Assembly: GCA_037893245.1 (NCBI GenBank)
Contig: JBAIAA010000902.1
Location: 1 to 64,000, forward strand
DNA: 64,000 nucleotides
Direction: 5' to 3'
Origin: Crossaster papposus
Taxonomy: Eukaryota; Echinodermata; Asteroidea; Velatida; Solasteridae
The first letter of the stretch is position 1. Each line of letters starts with the position of its first letter. Below, in pieces: positions 34,801-46,800 of this stretch. Position numbers and translations under genes: made by a program. The notes under the pieces were generated by a model. It saw only the letters and a list, made by a program, of their open reading frames with translations. It was not told the DNA's origin and did not search any database.

Positions 34801-37800
34801 TTTAGCAGTCAATTCATTTAAAATTGCATTCTGTTGGGTTACGGGTAAATGACGCCAAGTTGGACTGCAAAAAAATTTAAAAAACACACAGTTGGATCCA
34901 GTTGGATATAGCAGAACAGTCATTTTATATGTTCAGGTACTCATTAACTTTGTGAGTTGGATTGAGCAGTAAAGTCATATGAGTCACAGCTGGACTCTAT
35001 TGGATTTCCAGGCAAGTCCTGGGGAACCATTAGGGGGTTAGGGTTAACATTCATACATACCTACATCCATACACACACATACAAGTGTGTAAAGGCCTTC
35101 GATCGTGGACGGGGTATTGTCCGACCGTCTTCCCTCTTTTGTTTATACTCTAACGTTTTTTGATGATCGCCATAGGATTTGTACACGGGAAAAGATCGTG
35201 GACGTTTTGTCAATCGTGGACCCATTGTTTGACTCCCAATTCTTTTGTCCGACGACCACGATTGCCGGTCAATACAAACGCACACACACATAGAAGTGGG
35301 TAAATGCCGTCAATAGGGGACGGGGCATTGTCCGACCGTCTTCCCTCTTTTGTTTGTACTCTAACGTTTTCGGATGATCGCCATAGGATTTGCACACGAG
35401 TCTGAATCGGGGACCTTTGCGGAATAGGGGACCCCATTGTTCCCTTTGTCATACGTCCCCTATTTCAATCAAAAACAAACTCACACACACAGCTTTACCT
35501 TACATACGTACTGTGGACATTCCTTTGTCTTCGTGTAGTTAACAAACTTTGACTAAAGACTCATTTTTCTCGCTTCCCCAAAACAAATTTACCCTCAAAT
35601 TTGGATTATGGGCCTCTCAGCTGTCCCTTCTATCTTTTTTATATATAACCCTAACCCGTTTTTCCTCTAGCGCTCTTTTTCGGAAACTGAAAAACGGATT
35701 GTGGACGTGTGCAAGTCCACAAACCGTAACCTCTTCCCGCATCGTGTGGACCTATATTGTTCAGAGGTCCACAGTGCGTATGCAAGACTAACTCACACAC
35801 AGTCATGTATTGACCGGCAATCGTGGACGGGGTATTGTCCGACCGTCTTCCCTCTTTTGTTTGTACTCGAATGTTTTCGGATGATCCTCATGGGATTTGT
35901 ACACGAGTTGAGATCGTGGACGTTGTGTCAATCGAGGACCCATTGTTTGCCTCCCAATTCTTTTGTTAGACGACCACGATTGCCGTTCAATACAAACGCA
36001 CACACACACACACACACAATTAGCTTTACCTTACATACGTACTGTGGACATTCCTTCGTCTTTGTGTAGTTAAGAAAATGTTGACTAAATACTCATTTTC
36101 TTGCTTCCCCAAAACACATTTAACCTCCAATTTTGATTCTGGGTCACTCAGCTGTTCCTCTTACCTTTCCTATATATAAACCTAACCCGTTTTCCCTCTA
36201 AAGCTCAAAATGGCGGCAAAATGGACTGTTGACCTGTCCAAGTCCACAAACCGTAACCTCTTTCCGCATCATGTGGACGTCAATTGTTCGTAGGTCCACG
36301 GTGCATATATAAGACTAACTCGTCAATGCGTGTGTAAACACCTTCCATCGTGGACCTCTCATTGTCGTCCTATTATCCCTCTTTTGTTTGTACACTAACT
36401 TTTTCGGAAAACCTCCATAGGATTTGTACACGATTTGGAATTGTGGACCTTCGGTCAATCGTGGACCCATTGTTTGCCACCAAATTCTTTTGGGGACAAT
36501 CCATAGGGTTTGTGTGCTAAGGGAAATCTCTCTGATCTCCAACTCAGGACATTCTAAAATTCTAAAATATCACCCTAATTTGTCGTCTTCTACATTTTCT
36601 AACTCAATTTTACCTCTAGACCCCTTTACTGAAGACCTCGCATGTTAAGGGGGACTCGAAAATGTCCCCACTACTCGGTCTGTTTTTTCCAAACAAAAGA
36701 AACTGTCCCCACAACTAGGTGGAAGCTAGAACACAAATGTGTGTAAACACCTTCCATCGTGGACCCCCATTGTCCTCTCATTATCCCTCTTTTGTTTGTA
36801 CCTTAACTTTTTCAGAAGAGCTCCATAGGATTTGTACACGATTTGGAATCAGGGACCCATTGTTTGCCCCCAAATTCTTTTGTCCGACGTCCACGATTGC
36901 CGGTGTTTACACATGCACATCAATACATAACGGTCGAACACAATTTAGGTCGAGTTAGTGCCCGAAAAAACTTCCAGTCTGCCAACAGTGTCATGGTTAC
37001 AAGTTTCAACCTTGGTTCATTGTTTTCTACAACGTGGCACAGACGCTTGCGCACGATAAAAAGCCTTACCTTGGATCTGAATTGCAGTTTGCATCGCTTT
37101 GCTAGCTCACTGGATGTATCGGCTGCAGCGGTTGTCGTGCGTTTCTTGGATTTTTCATCGTAAGTTGGTGTGCCGAGGTCCATGTCTGTCTCGGGACCAC
37201 CGGGCACTGGGGCATTACCATCCCAGCTGGGCATGTCCCATTGAGTTTGTCTGCAAAACAGAAACAACACAAGTACTCCATGTATACCAAGCACATCTTA
37301 AGGCAGAGCAGAGTCCCTATACACTAGAGTTGTAGTCGAATACTTTCCGAGTACCAGCTTAACTACCCGATGTTAAGATGATTTGGTACGGATAAAGCTG
37401 GATAATACAGACACTGGACAGTAAATACTTTGCTAAAAAAATTAAAAAACATTGGACAATCTTGAATAAATTAAGCTTTTGAAAGTAGGATACACCATAT
37501 GTGACCCGCTCCAGGAAAAGGTGACATAAGTCGCAAAAACTAAAAATAGAGTTATGTACATGATTGAAAAGTCCAGAATATAAGCTTTCATTTTGTACAT
37601 AGTACAAGCTTCATAGCCCCTCCCGTTCCGGTGATATGACGTTTTTGCATAATAACAAGTTTCATGGAATTCAAAAAACACAACTGAGAAAACAGGCTTC
37701 GAAACACAACAAAACTAAGACATTACACTGGAACCATGCTCTCTTAAAAGGTTTTGTTTCACTTTATTTATCAAATTCCATCTTTTTGTTAAATAAATCT

Positions 37801-40800
37801 GAAACTTTGGATATTAAAGACAAAATTGACAAAAATATTTACCCTATTAACTTTAAGAGGCCATTACTCAGAAATGCATAGCGCGACTTATGTCACCTTT
37901 TCTCGGAGCGGGTCACATAGGCAGATATCAAACAATTTTACAAGAAAATCTCACCCATTTGAGAGTAAATAATGCTTCTAGTCCATCTAGTTCAAAATTT
38001 TGTGGCGAGTGCGTTGTGAATTTAGAACCGCGAAATACTGGCTCACTGGTAGTATTGCGCATGCCAAAGTGAGGATTTTGAACATTCAACCAATAAAATG
38101 GTAAAAAGCACTGGATTCCACAGGAGTCCAAATTTCATGTAACACTGGGAAAGTGTTTAACCAGTTCGTGTATCATATAAACGCGAAGTTTCCCCAAATT
38201 CAAAACGGATGACGCATAAACACGCCAAGTTCAAGTTCGGAAATGTCTGTCAGCAGCGAGCAAGGCCAGAAATGCGTGGGTGTGCATCCTGGCACTATTG
38301 GCCTGAACCCGCTTCGGATCGAGTTTTGTTAAAAATAATGCCGCCCCTCAGCTCGGTGATGTTAAAATAATCCCGGCGCGAACTGGTTAAGGCCAGCCAG
38401 CCATGTCTTCATCATCCATGTAAGACCGGCCACGTGGCAGATTCTCAACCAATGGGAATAGGTAAACTGTCTTAGGTATTTATGAATAGTGATTATATAC
38501 CATCTCAAGCATTGATTAGTAATAATGACCATTTCACACACCTTGTGGTGGCATGGTAGTAGTAGACCTTGCCTTCTTGATCTCTGGCCGTTCTCCAGCT
38601 GGGAGGCAACGGCTGTGTCTTAGGCTTGGAAGGTGGGGACGGAATCCCCTGTGAAGGCAAACCTTGGTTTAAGTGCTGCTGAATTTGCTGTGCCTATGGA
38701 AGACAAAGTTAAACAGACATGACGTCCTGGAAGCGCCCAATTGGCTTAATACAAAACGCATTTTTTTTAAATGATACTAACCGGAGCATTTAAAAGATAA
38801 ATATAAACATCCACACAACTATCCTTTAAAAACTGGGTGCTTTTGTGTTATTCTTTTATAGAACAAGTGCCGTGGTCCACTTCTGCACCCCCAAAGATGC
38901 GAGCTGTTCGAGTATAGACACATTGGCCAAAACATTGGCCAAGCCCGTCGGCCAAGCCCGTCGAGCGTAGTTTGCCCTGTTCAAATTTTTGTTCAAATTA
39001 TCAGATGGTGAAAAAATGTTAGTGGGGTCCGGAGAGTGTGCATTATTTTGATTTAGATCTTGATCGTTATAGCCGATCGGCTTGGAAGGGGGTGAACATG
39101 CTGTTGATAAGTGCTAACTAGATACTATACGTTCTATAAAAAGCCACTGGAAAATGGCCAAAGCTGTCTCAGATATCCGAGACAACTCCTGTATCCAGTC
39201 AGAGAGAGCGTGTTTGCAATGATTTTCCAGAATACGCCGCTGCGCATTTCGCTCATCGCATTCGCACGCTGCACGTGTGTTTATTTGTCTAAGAGGCGTG
39301 GCGAATTCGCAAAAGTCAATTCCAAGACAATCTATAATCTAGTCTGTCTTTACGCTGTATTTTGTTGTCCTTTGTCTGGTTCCCTGCTTGTATATTTGTT
39401 TGTCCATAGGTTAGGGCACAAAAGCGTTATACCAAAATGTGGTCACTTAATTTTAATACCGCTTCTTTATGTTAAGTGTGTATACATAGTTTCTATCAAA
39501 TTCGTGCATTATTTGGTAATTTCTATATGATTGTACATATATATCGTAACGAATGGAGACATTGAAATAAATGTTACAACAACAACGACGACGACCTCCT
39601 CCTACCTGCTGGATGTTTGTCTGGACGTTGTTTTCTGTGTTTAGTGGCATGATGGTCTGCGTAACCAGCATTCCATCGGGGGTCACAAAGGTCACGGTTT
39701 GTGCAGGGGCAGCGGGCTGGGACTGCGGACAAGACAAAACAAATGTCATTTACAGTAAATACCAGCGAGTAGCATACATTCTGAAATCCAGAGTTGTATT
39801 CGAGTCCCTGCAAGTTCATGACAAGTCCTTCAGTCTCAATTCAAGTCACTAGCTATTCAAACGAGCTGTTAACAAAAGCATTCCTTTTTCATTGTTCTTC
39901 TAGTTACTTGGAACTGGCTTTGTAAAAGGACTCAGGACTGAAAAATACTAAATAGAAAAAGGCCTAAAAATCTACGATTTTTGAATTCAAAAAAATGAAA
40001 TATGACAATTGTTTTCCGTTAAAAACACTTTTATTCCCAATTTTTCTAATAAAAAAAAAGGTTAAATATGTGTAGTAGACATATCAACGATTTTAAAATC
40101 TGTTCCCATTCCGTTTCATTTTGCTAGAACACCTCGCATATGTGACCTGGCACAACAAAATGGGTGAAAAGTCACAAAATAAATAAATTGACATTATATT
40201 TCTAGGTAGAAGAAGTCCTCAGCTTTCAAATGATGTATTGTGTGTTGATGTAGCTTATTCCTAGCCGCTGCTAAACTCTTTAAAAATTGCTGAAGTTATG
40301 CTCCCTTGTTTTGAGAAAACGGTGTTCAAAGTCCGTGAACCGTGGAAACTATCACTCAGTTCAATTCAGCCGAAAAACACCCTTTAGAGTTTTAATTGAG
40401 CTATACAATTTTGGGATATGATAAAGAATAGTTTTATGTATGTAAAAACGTTACAAACTCCAAACCGACCTCCCACTTTGAAAATTGACGTTTTGGCCAA
40501 TAACTCGCTTTGGCAATGTGCAACTTTCCACTCATTTCGTGGTGCCAGCAGCCGATTTCACGAAACTTTACTTTATGGCGTAAGTGGACTTACGCCATAA
40601 CTTATTGCGTAAGTTGCGCGATAACTTTAGGGCGGATTTCACGAAAGTTACGCATTATCGGGATATGTCGTAACTCACCGAGTTACGCCATAAGATGTGG
40701 CGTAACTTACGCCATGACTTTAGGTGGCGTAAGCCGTGGTTATGTGTCGTAAAAATGGCGTTCAACGTGAACACCGAAGAGCGCTTCGCCGTGAAAGATT

Positions 40801-43800
40801 GTTCCGTGACCGAATAAATCCCCTATAGATCATCTCGAAGACGACAATATCAGAGGGCGGTATCGCTTTTCTCGGAAGGGTATTTTCTAAATCGTTGAAG
40901 ATTTACGACACGTTTTGGAGCGTCCTACAAGGATAGTTTCTCATTTTCCGATAACGTTAGTAAATGTCGCGTGCAACAAAAACCACCCTCATTTAAATCC
41001 TATCTTTGTTCAAGTTGCTGCTTTAATTTCCCATTATAGGTCACGACAAGGCGCGATCGTACTATGGGTTTTTCATCGAAAAAAAACCGTCTTTTAAAAT
41101 CGGTATTCACGCTACAAACACAGCCCCGAAAAAATGGCGGCCTCCAACAAAAATCCGCGTAAACACGTATAATTGTAACGTCTGTTTTATGTATATTTGT
41201 GCAACAACTGCAACAACTGAAAACAGTCGTTGTTAGAACTTGAGGTCACCCTCGTCCTACAAATATAAAAGTTTTTAGTGAAAATAGGATGTTGCGTAGC
41301 TAAGTCGAGTTTCGTGAAATCGATTTTAACTTATGGCGCAGTTACGCATTAAAGTTATGGCGTAAGTCTTGTGCCACATCCAGTTAAGGCGTAAGTTACG
41401 CACAGTTTCGTGAAATCGGCTGCAGGTCACATATAAGCTTGACAATTATATAATTTCGCACCACATGTCATCCCAATACACTGACTGAATATTAATAAAT
41501 AATCAAGTCTGTCGAGCAAAACCCACCTGTGGTTGTACCACCTGCTGCTGAATCACTTGCGGCTGTGCAGCTGCGATCTGGGCGGTTGGCTGCACCTGCT
41601 GGATTTGAGAGTGCGACTGCTGAGGTACCACGTAATTGGGTCGAGGGGCGGCAGGGATGACCGGGATGTGATTAGGGTGAGGGCCTGGGGGAGCAGGCAC
41701 CCGGAACTGAGGCTGGGGTAGTACTGACTGCTGAGGAAGGTGACCCTGAGAGGGGTTTGTGTCCCAACCCTAACAAATACACAAACAAAATGAAATGAGG
41801 TTAGTCAATTGGTTGTACAGTCACCCGAAACCACCCCACCATTTATACACATTTCCCAATTAATACCCTAAAGTGCCGTAATACCCTAAAGTGCCGTAAT
41901 CCCAAAGTGCCGTAATCCCAAAGTGCCGTAATCCCAAAGTGCCGTAATCCCAAAGTGCCGTAATCCCAAAGTGCCGTAATCCCAAAGTGCCGTAATCCCA
42001 AAGTGCCGTAATCCCAAAGTGCCGTAATCCCAAAGTGCCGTAATCCCAAAGTGCCGTAATCCCAAAGTGCCGTAATCCCAAAGTGCCGTAATCCCAAAGT
42101 GCCGTAATCCCAAAGTGCCGTAATCCCAAAGTGCCGTAATCCCAAAGTGCCGTAATCTCAAAGTGCCGTAATCCTAAAGTGCCGTAATCCTAAAGTGCCG
42201 TAATCCTAAAGTGCCGTGGCCTCGTGGTCTATCTGGAGCATTGAATTCGCAGTCTGTGGGTAAAGCTGCAGGTTGTGGGTTCAAGTCTGGCCTGGGACTA
42301 TGGTGCGTGTGCTCTTGGGCAAGGCACTTTGTCACTCATTGCTTCACTCCACCCAGAAGTAAATGGGTAGCTGTGAGGGCAGATATGGTTATTGCGATTG
42401 ATTTAGCTGCCTTGCGCCGAAATGGCTGCATCGAGCTGTATACTCCTCAGGGAGCTGAGATGGTATTTGGAATGTTTCATAATGACCAGGGGTAGAAATA
42501 ATGTAAACAATGTAAATGTATGCAGTAAACAGACCAATAATAGCGTCCACGCGCGCCGTGCATCGTTCGAACGCTTGCGAACATCGTTCGCACAAATTTC
42601 CAAAAATGCATCTCTGAGATGCATTTTTGGAAATGACATTCTTTTGTTATTTTCTTTATAATGACAGCATGCCAGAAATAATAATTTCACAGGGAGTTTT
42701 GTGTCGTCAATATCTTCACAAGCAAGCCTTACAACAGTGTTTTGGTTGGTTAAAAAAAGGTATACTCCACCTTTAATTTCAAGGTACATGTACCAGTATC
42801 TGGTAGCTCACTTGATGGAAACAATTCGACTCACCAGAGGGTCGTGGTCTGGCATGACATGCATCCCCTCAGCAGGCATTACATGCGGTGGCCCTTCCAA
42901 TCCGTGTGGGTGATGAAGCAGATGCTCCTGCGCTAATCCCATATCCGGATGCATATTCTCAAACATGGTCATGGGCATTCCGTTCTCGTCAAAGGGCACC
43001 ATCTCCTGAGGATGGGGCATCATCTCGCCGTAACCGGCGTGACCCGGGTTCATGTGGTGCGGAAAACTCCCATCCGGCAGCATACCGCCGTGCTCCATTG
43101 GGACACCCTGGTTGATGTGCATCATGTGCATCATGGGATGATCGCCGTCAAAGGGAGGTGGAATCGGAAAGCCGTTTGCGTCAACAAACTGAATATGTCC
43201 CTCCTCATCGATGAAATGCGGATGCAGTCTCAGGAATTCCTCTTCCTGCTGTTTGCGATACTCTTCCTCCATGTCTGCTTGCTCCACTTGTTTTTCAAAC
43301 CGGTGTCTCCTTTCCTCTTTGGAGAGCCCTGGTTTATCAGCCTTTGCCGGCTTCGCCTGCTCTTCTTTATTGGTAGTCGCCGTCTCATTCTTCCACGGCT
43401 TCCTCAGTTTTGGAAGAGTGCCCTTGGAAGCATCTGCATCTTTTTTTTCCAAAGACGGTGTCGAGGCCTTCTCCTCTTTTTCTTTGCTGGCCGAACGGCT
43501 GTGCCTCTTCCGGTCTTCTCGCCTGTCCCAGCTTCGTTTTCGATCTTTGTCCCGATCTCGGTATCGGTCGCGTTCCCGGCTGCGTTCTCGTCGACTGTCT
43601 CTATCGCGGTATCTGTCTCGGTCCCTCTCTCGATCTCTTTCTCGGTCTCTGTCGTGGTCTCTGTCTCGCTCCCGATCCCGGCCGTATCGCCTTTCTCGAT
43701 CATAGCCTCTGTCCCGGTCTCTATCTCTATCTGAAAAATCGCGATCACGATCTCGTTCACGATCTCTGTTTTTAGGTATCCTGTAGATTTCCTGGCAAGA

Positions 43801-46800
43801 TAAATTTAAAAGATCAAATAATTAGGCCATCAATCTAAAAACTGAGTTAAAACCCTCCTAGTGTAATTTACTAGGCAAATTCCAACACCATATGGCAAAC
43901 TGTAAACCCCAACTGTTGGACTGATGCTGGAGGTATGCCAAACCCAGTGTAAAAGACTGTCAGTTTAGCGGTCCAGTACCCATCCCCACAGATCCCAATA
44001 AAAACCTGGTTTTGGAGTTTGACTGGATGGAGATTGTTCTGTAATTCCTGAATAGAGAAATTTGGTTACATTGGCAGAGGCAAAGCAATATTACAAGTAG
44101 TCTGCAATGCAGCACATCAAGAATGTTTTTATTCAAAATGAATCGATTATATCAGCCAGAGTCAAATGTCTTACAGAACTCAAATGACCTTTCTGAAAGT
44201 CAGTTATGTACCCATGAATTCGAAGGCCACGCCTCTGCACAACCCGATCCTTTATCCTTACGAACGTCATTGTGAAAGTAAGATAATTCCCTAATCTGAA
44301 ATACATTGCCTGCAAAGAACTTATAGGAGCAATGTTTTGTTTTTTAAAAAGGTGATAAAAAGAACTTTTTTCTCTACCCCGAGGATTTGATTATTGTAAA
44401 CACAAATCTAAAAATGAAACATAAGGGCAGACCAAGGACCAATTTCTTGAAGCTGCTAGGCATAACAAATTTGCTTAGCAAAAAAAAGTCAGTAAAAACC
44501 AGCTGAATAAGTCGCAAACAATATACACAACATCACCTGAAAATCTGGTCTGCAGCCCTGTTTTTGAATAGGAAGACATTTCATGCTGAGCACATTTGCT
44601 TGCTTTTAGTATCTCAATGAAATTGGCAACAGACGAGGCAAAAAAAATGGTACATGTAGCACATTTAACAGTTTTAACAAACAAAAGTAAAAACCAACCT
44701 TAAGTGTGCTCCAAGATTCCAATAGCTTTCCTGCCATCGTTGCAATCCCTGATGATTTATCCACTTTAGTGCCTGTATCTGCCACGTCCGAATCCGATCC
44801 AATATCCTGCTTAGAGCTGACCGATCTTGTCTCTCTGACGTCACACTTTGGATTGGCGGCTTCTGCCGAGGGAAGCTCTTCCTCTTCCACCACATCGGGC
44901 TTGACTGGTTCATGTATTAACGAGGTACTTCTGGTTTCAGTCGTGGTCTCAGAGTCGGTTACCATGTGTGCGGCTTTGTCGGCTTCTGGAAAAGAGGCCC
45001 TAGAATCAGCGATTGCATCCGATTCAGGATTGGCATCCGATTCAGGATTGGCATCCGATTCAGGATTGGCTACCGATGTGGTGACCGAGTCCGGTTGTGC
45101 TGCTGGAGCATCGAATGGCTTCAAGTCGTCACTGGCAGCAACAGCTATCAGCTCCATAGACTCAACGGACTGGCTGACAATCTCGGACTGCGTCACATTT
45201 GAGGATTCCGAACAGACGGGAGATTTAAGGACACTTTGCGACACATCCGTGCTCTCAACGGTCGGAGTACTACTGTCGACCTCAGTTTTCTGATCGATCT
45301 CCAAATCTCCCGTCGTGCTCTTCTCGCACTTCGCAAGTAAGTCTGAAGCTGTCTTGGTCGTCTCAACCGGGACCGACTGCTTGCTGAGGTCAGATTTGTC
45401 GCCATCTCTGTCGCTCTGACTGTCGGTCAGTTTAGCCAACTCGGTGGGTGTGCTGCGACTAGCAGCTGTGAGGGGGACGGGCGTCGCGCAACGAGAGGCC
45501 GTATCGCTAGCACTGGAGTCTTCGACCTCGATGTCCGCTTTCGAGCGATGCCGAACCTTGGACCATCTCTCTACCATCGAGAAAATCTTGCTGTCCTCCA
45601 ACGCATTCTTGTGCGGTATGGGCAACTTCACAAGAGTATTGAGAATCTAAACGACAAAAATACACAAGTAAAACAAGGCTTGGGTGTACACCATGATAAC
45701 CTTTTCTTGGCAAACAGCAGAAATAGCAGCTGGCACGTGATGGTGAATGGACCATGCAATTCAAGATAACACTACTGACGTCTGTTGATGCTATCCTATG
45801 TATTTATTTGTATTTCTTATTTACCCTGGTGAAACCTTTCAGTGGATCACTGTTTTTACAAAGGTGCCCAGCAATTACAAAACATTTGAAAGTATAAAAG
45901 TAGGAATATAGACAGTAAAAACATTAATTAAAACAAAGATTAAACAAACAGTTAAGGAACAGTTTTTTCCTTCTTTCCCTAAATCTTCATGTATCATAAA
46001 ATGTTAAAATATCAGGTTCTTATAACGGTGCTTAAAACTGGCTATAGTGGGAGGCAAGGATGTTTAAGTGTCACAGGGAGGTCATTAAATAAATTAACCC
46101 CACGAGACGCAAATTTGCATTTTCCTGAATTAGATTTGGATACTGGCGGAACAAGATTACCCTGTGAGACTGATCTGGTATTATATGAGTGGGTATCAGA
46201 AACTAAGAGAAAACAGTTGCAGAGTTAAAGAGGCAATCTAGATGTTAAACCTTTGTAGACTAAGGTAGTTAGATGAACAATTCTTCTTTCACTTAGAGGT
46301 TGCCATCCAAGAGTGGATAAAAGAATATCTGTTGGGGATCTTCGGGGGGACACCTAGGATAATTCTACCAGCGCTGTTTTGGATTTTCTCAAGTTTAGTA
46401 AGGAGCACTTTTGCCGAGTTGCCCCATACAGCATCCTCGCAGTAGTCAAAATGTGGAAGTATCAGCGTTTTGAAAAGCAAATCTAAAGTGTATGCCGAGG
46501 AAGAACACTTCTGACACTCCGGAGAATCCTCACACGTATTGAGGATAAATGTGACCTGTCGCCACAAAATGAGAGTAAACTCGGAAATATTGTAAATTGA
46601 GATATTTGTATTTTCAAATTCTTGAGAATGAGAGCTTTCCAATGGTACATAACACTTGGGGGTTTTGCGATAAATACTTTTTACAGCGCTTTAGAAAGTC
46701 ATGGGTTTCACAAAACGTGTTTGTGAGAAAACTTACTTTAAACATCTTAAACAAAACACGCAAAAGATTACAAAACAGGACAAGTAAGGTTCGGTTGAGC

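Noticed and set aside
35210..36069. Frames of 70-122 codons over the hairpin cassettes
   Set aside because: They recur in cluster 2 and follow repeat units. No recognised protein, and several frames are open at once.
41843..42161. Three overlapping minus frames reading [16 protein letters not shown]
   Set aside because: Pure translation of the 16-bp minisatellite.
42949..43775. Plus-strand frames of 121-261 codons
   Set aside because: Antisense shadows of SETD2 exon 12, created by its biased Arg/Asp codons.
44706..45293. Plus-strand 195-codon frame
   Set aside because: Antisense to SETD2 exon 11, which has matching splice sites and conserved protein on the minus strand.
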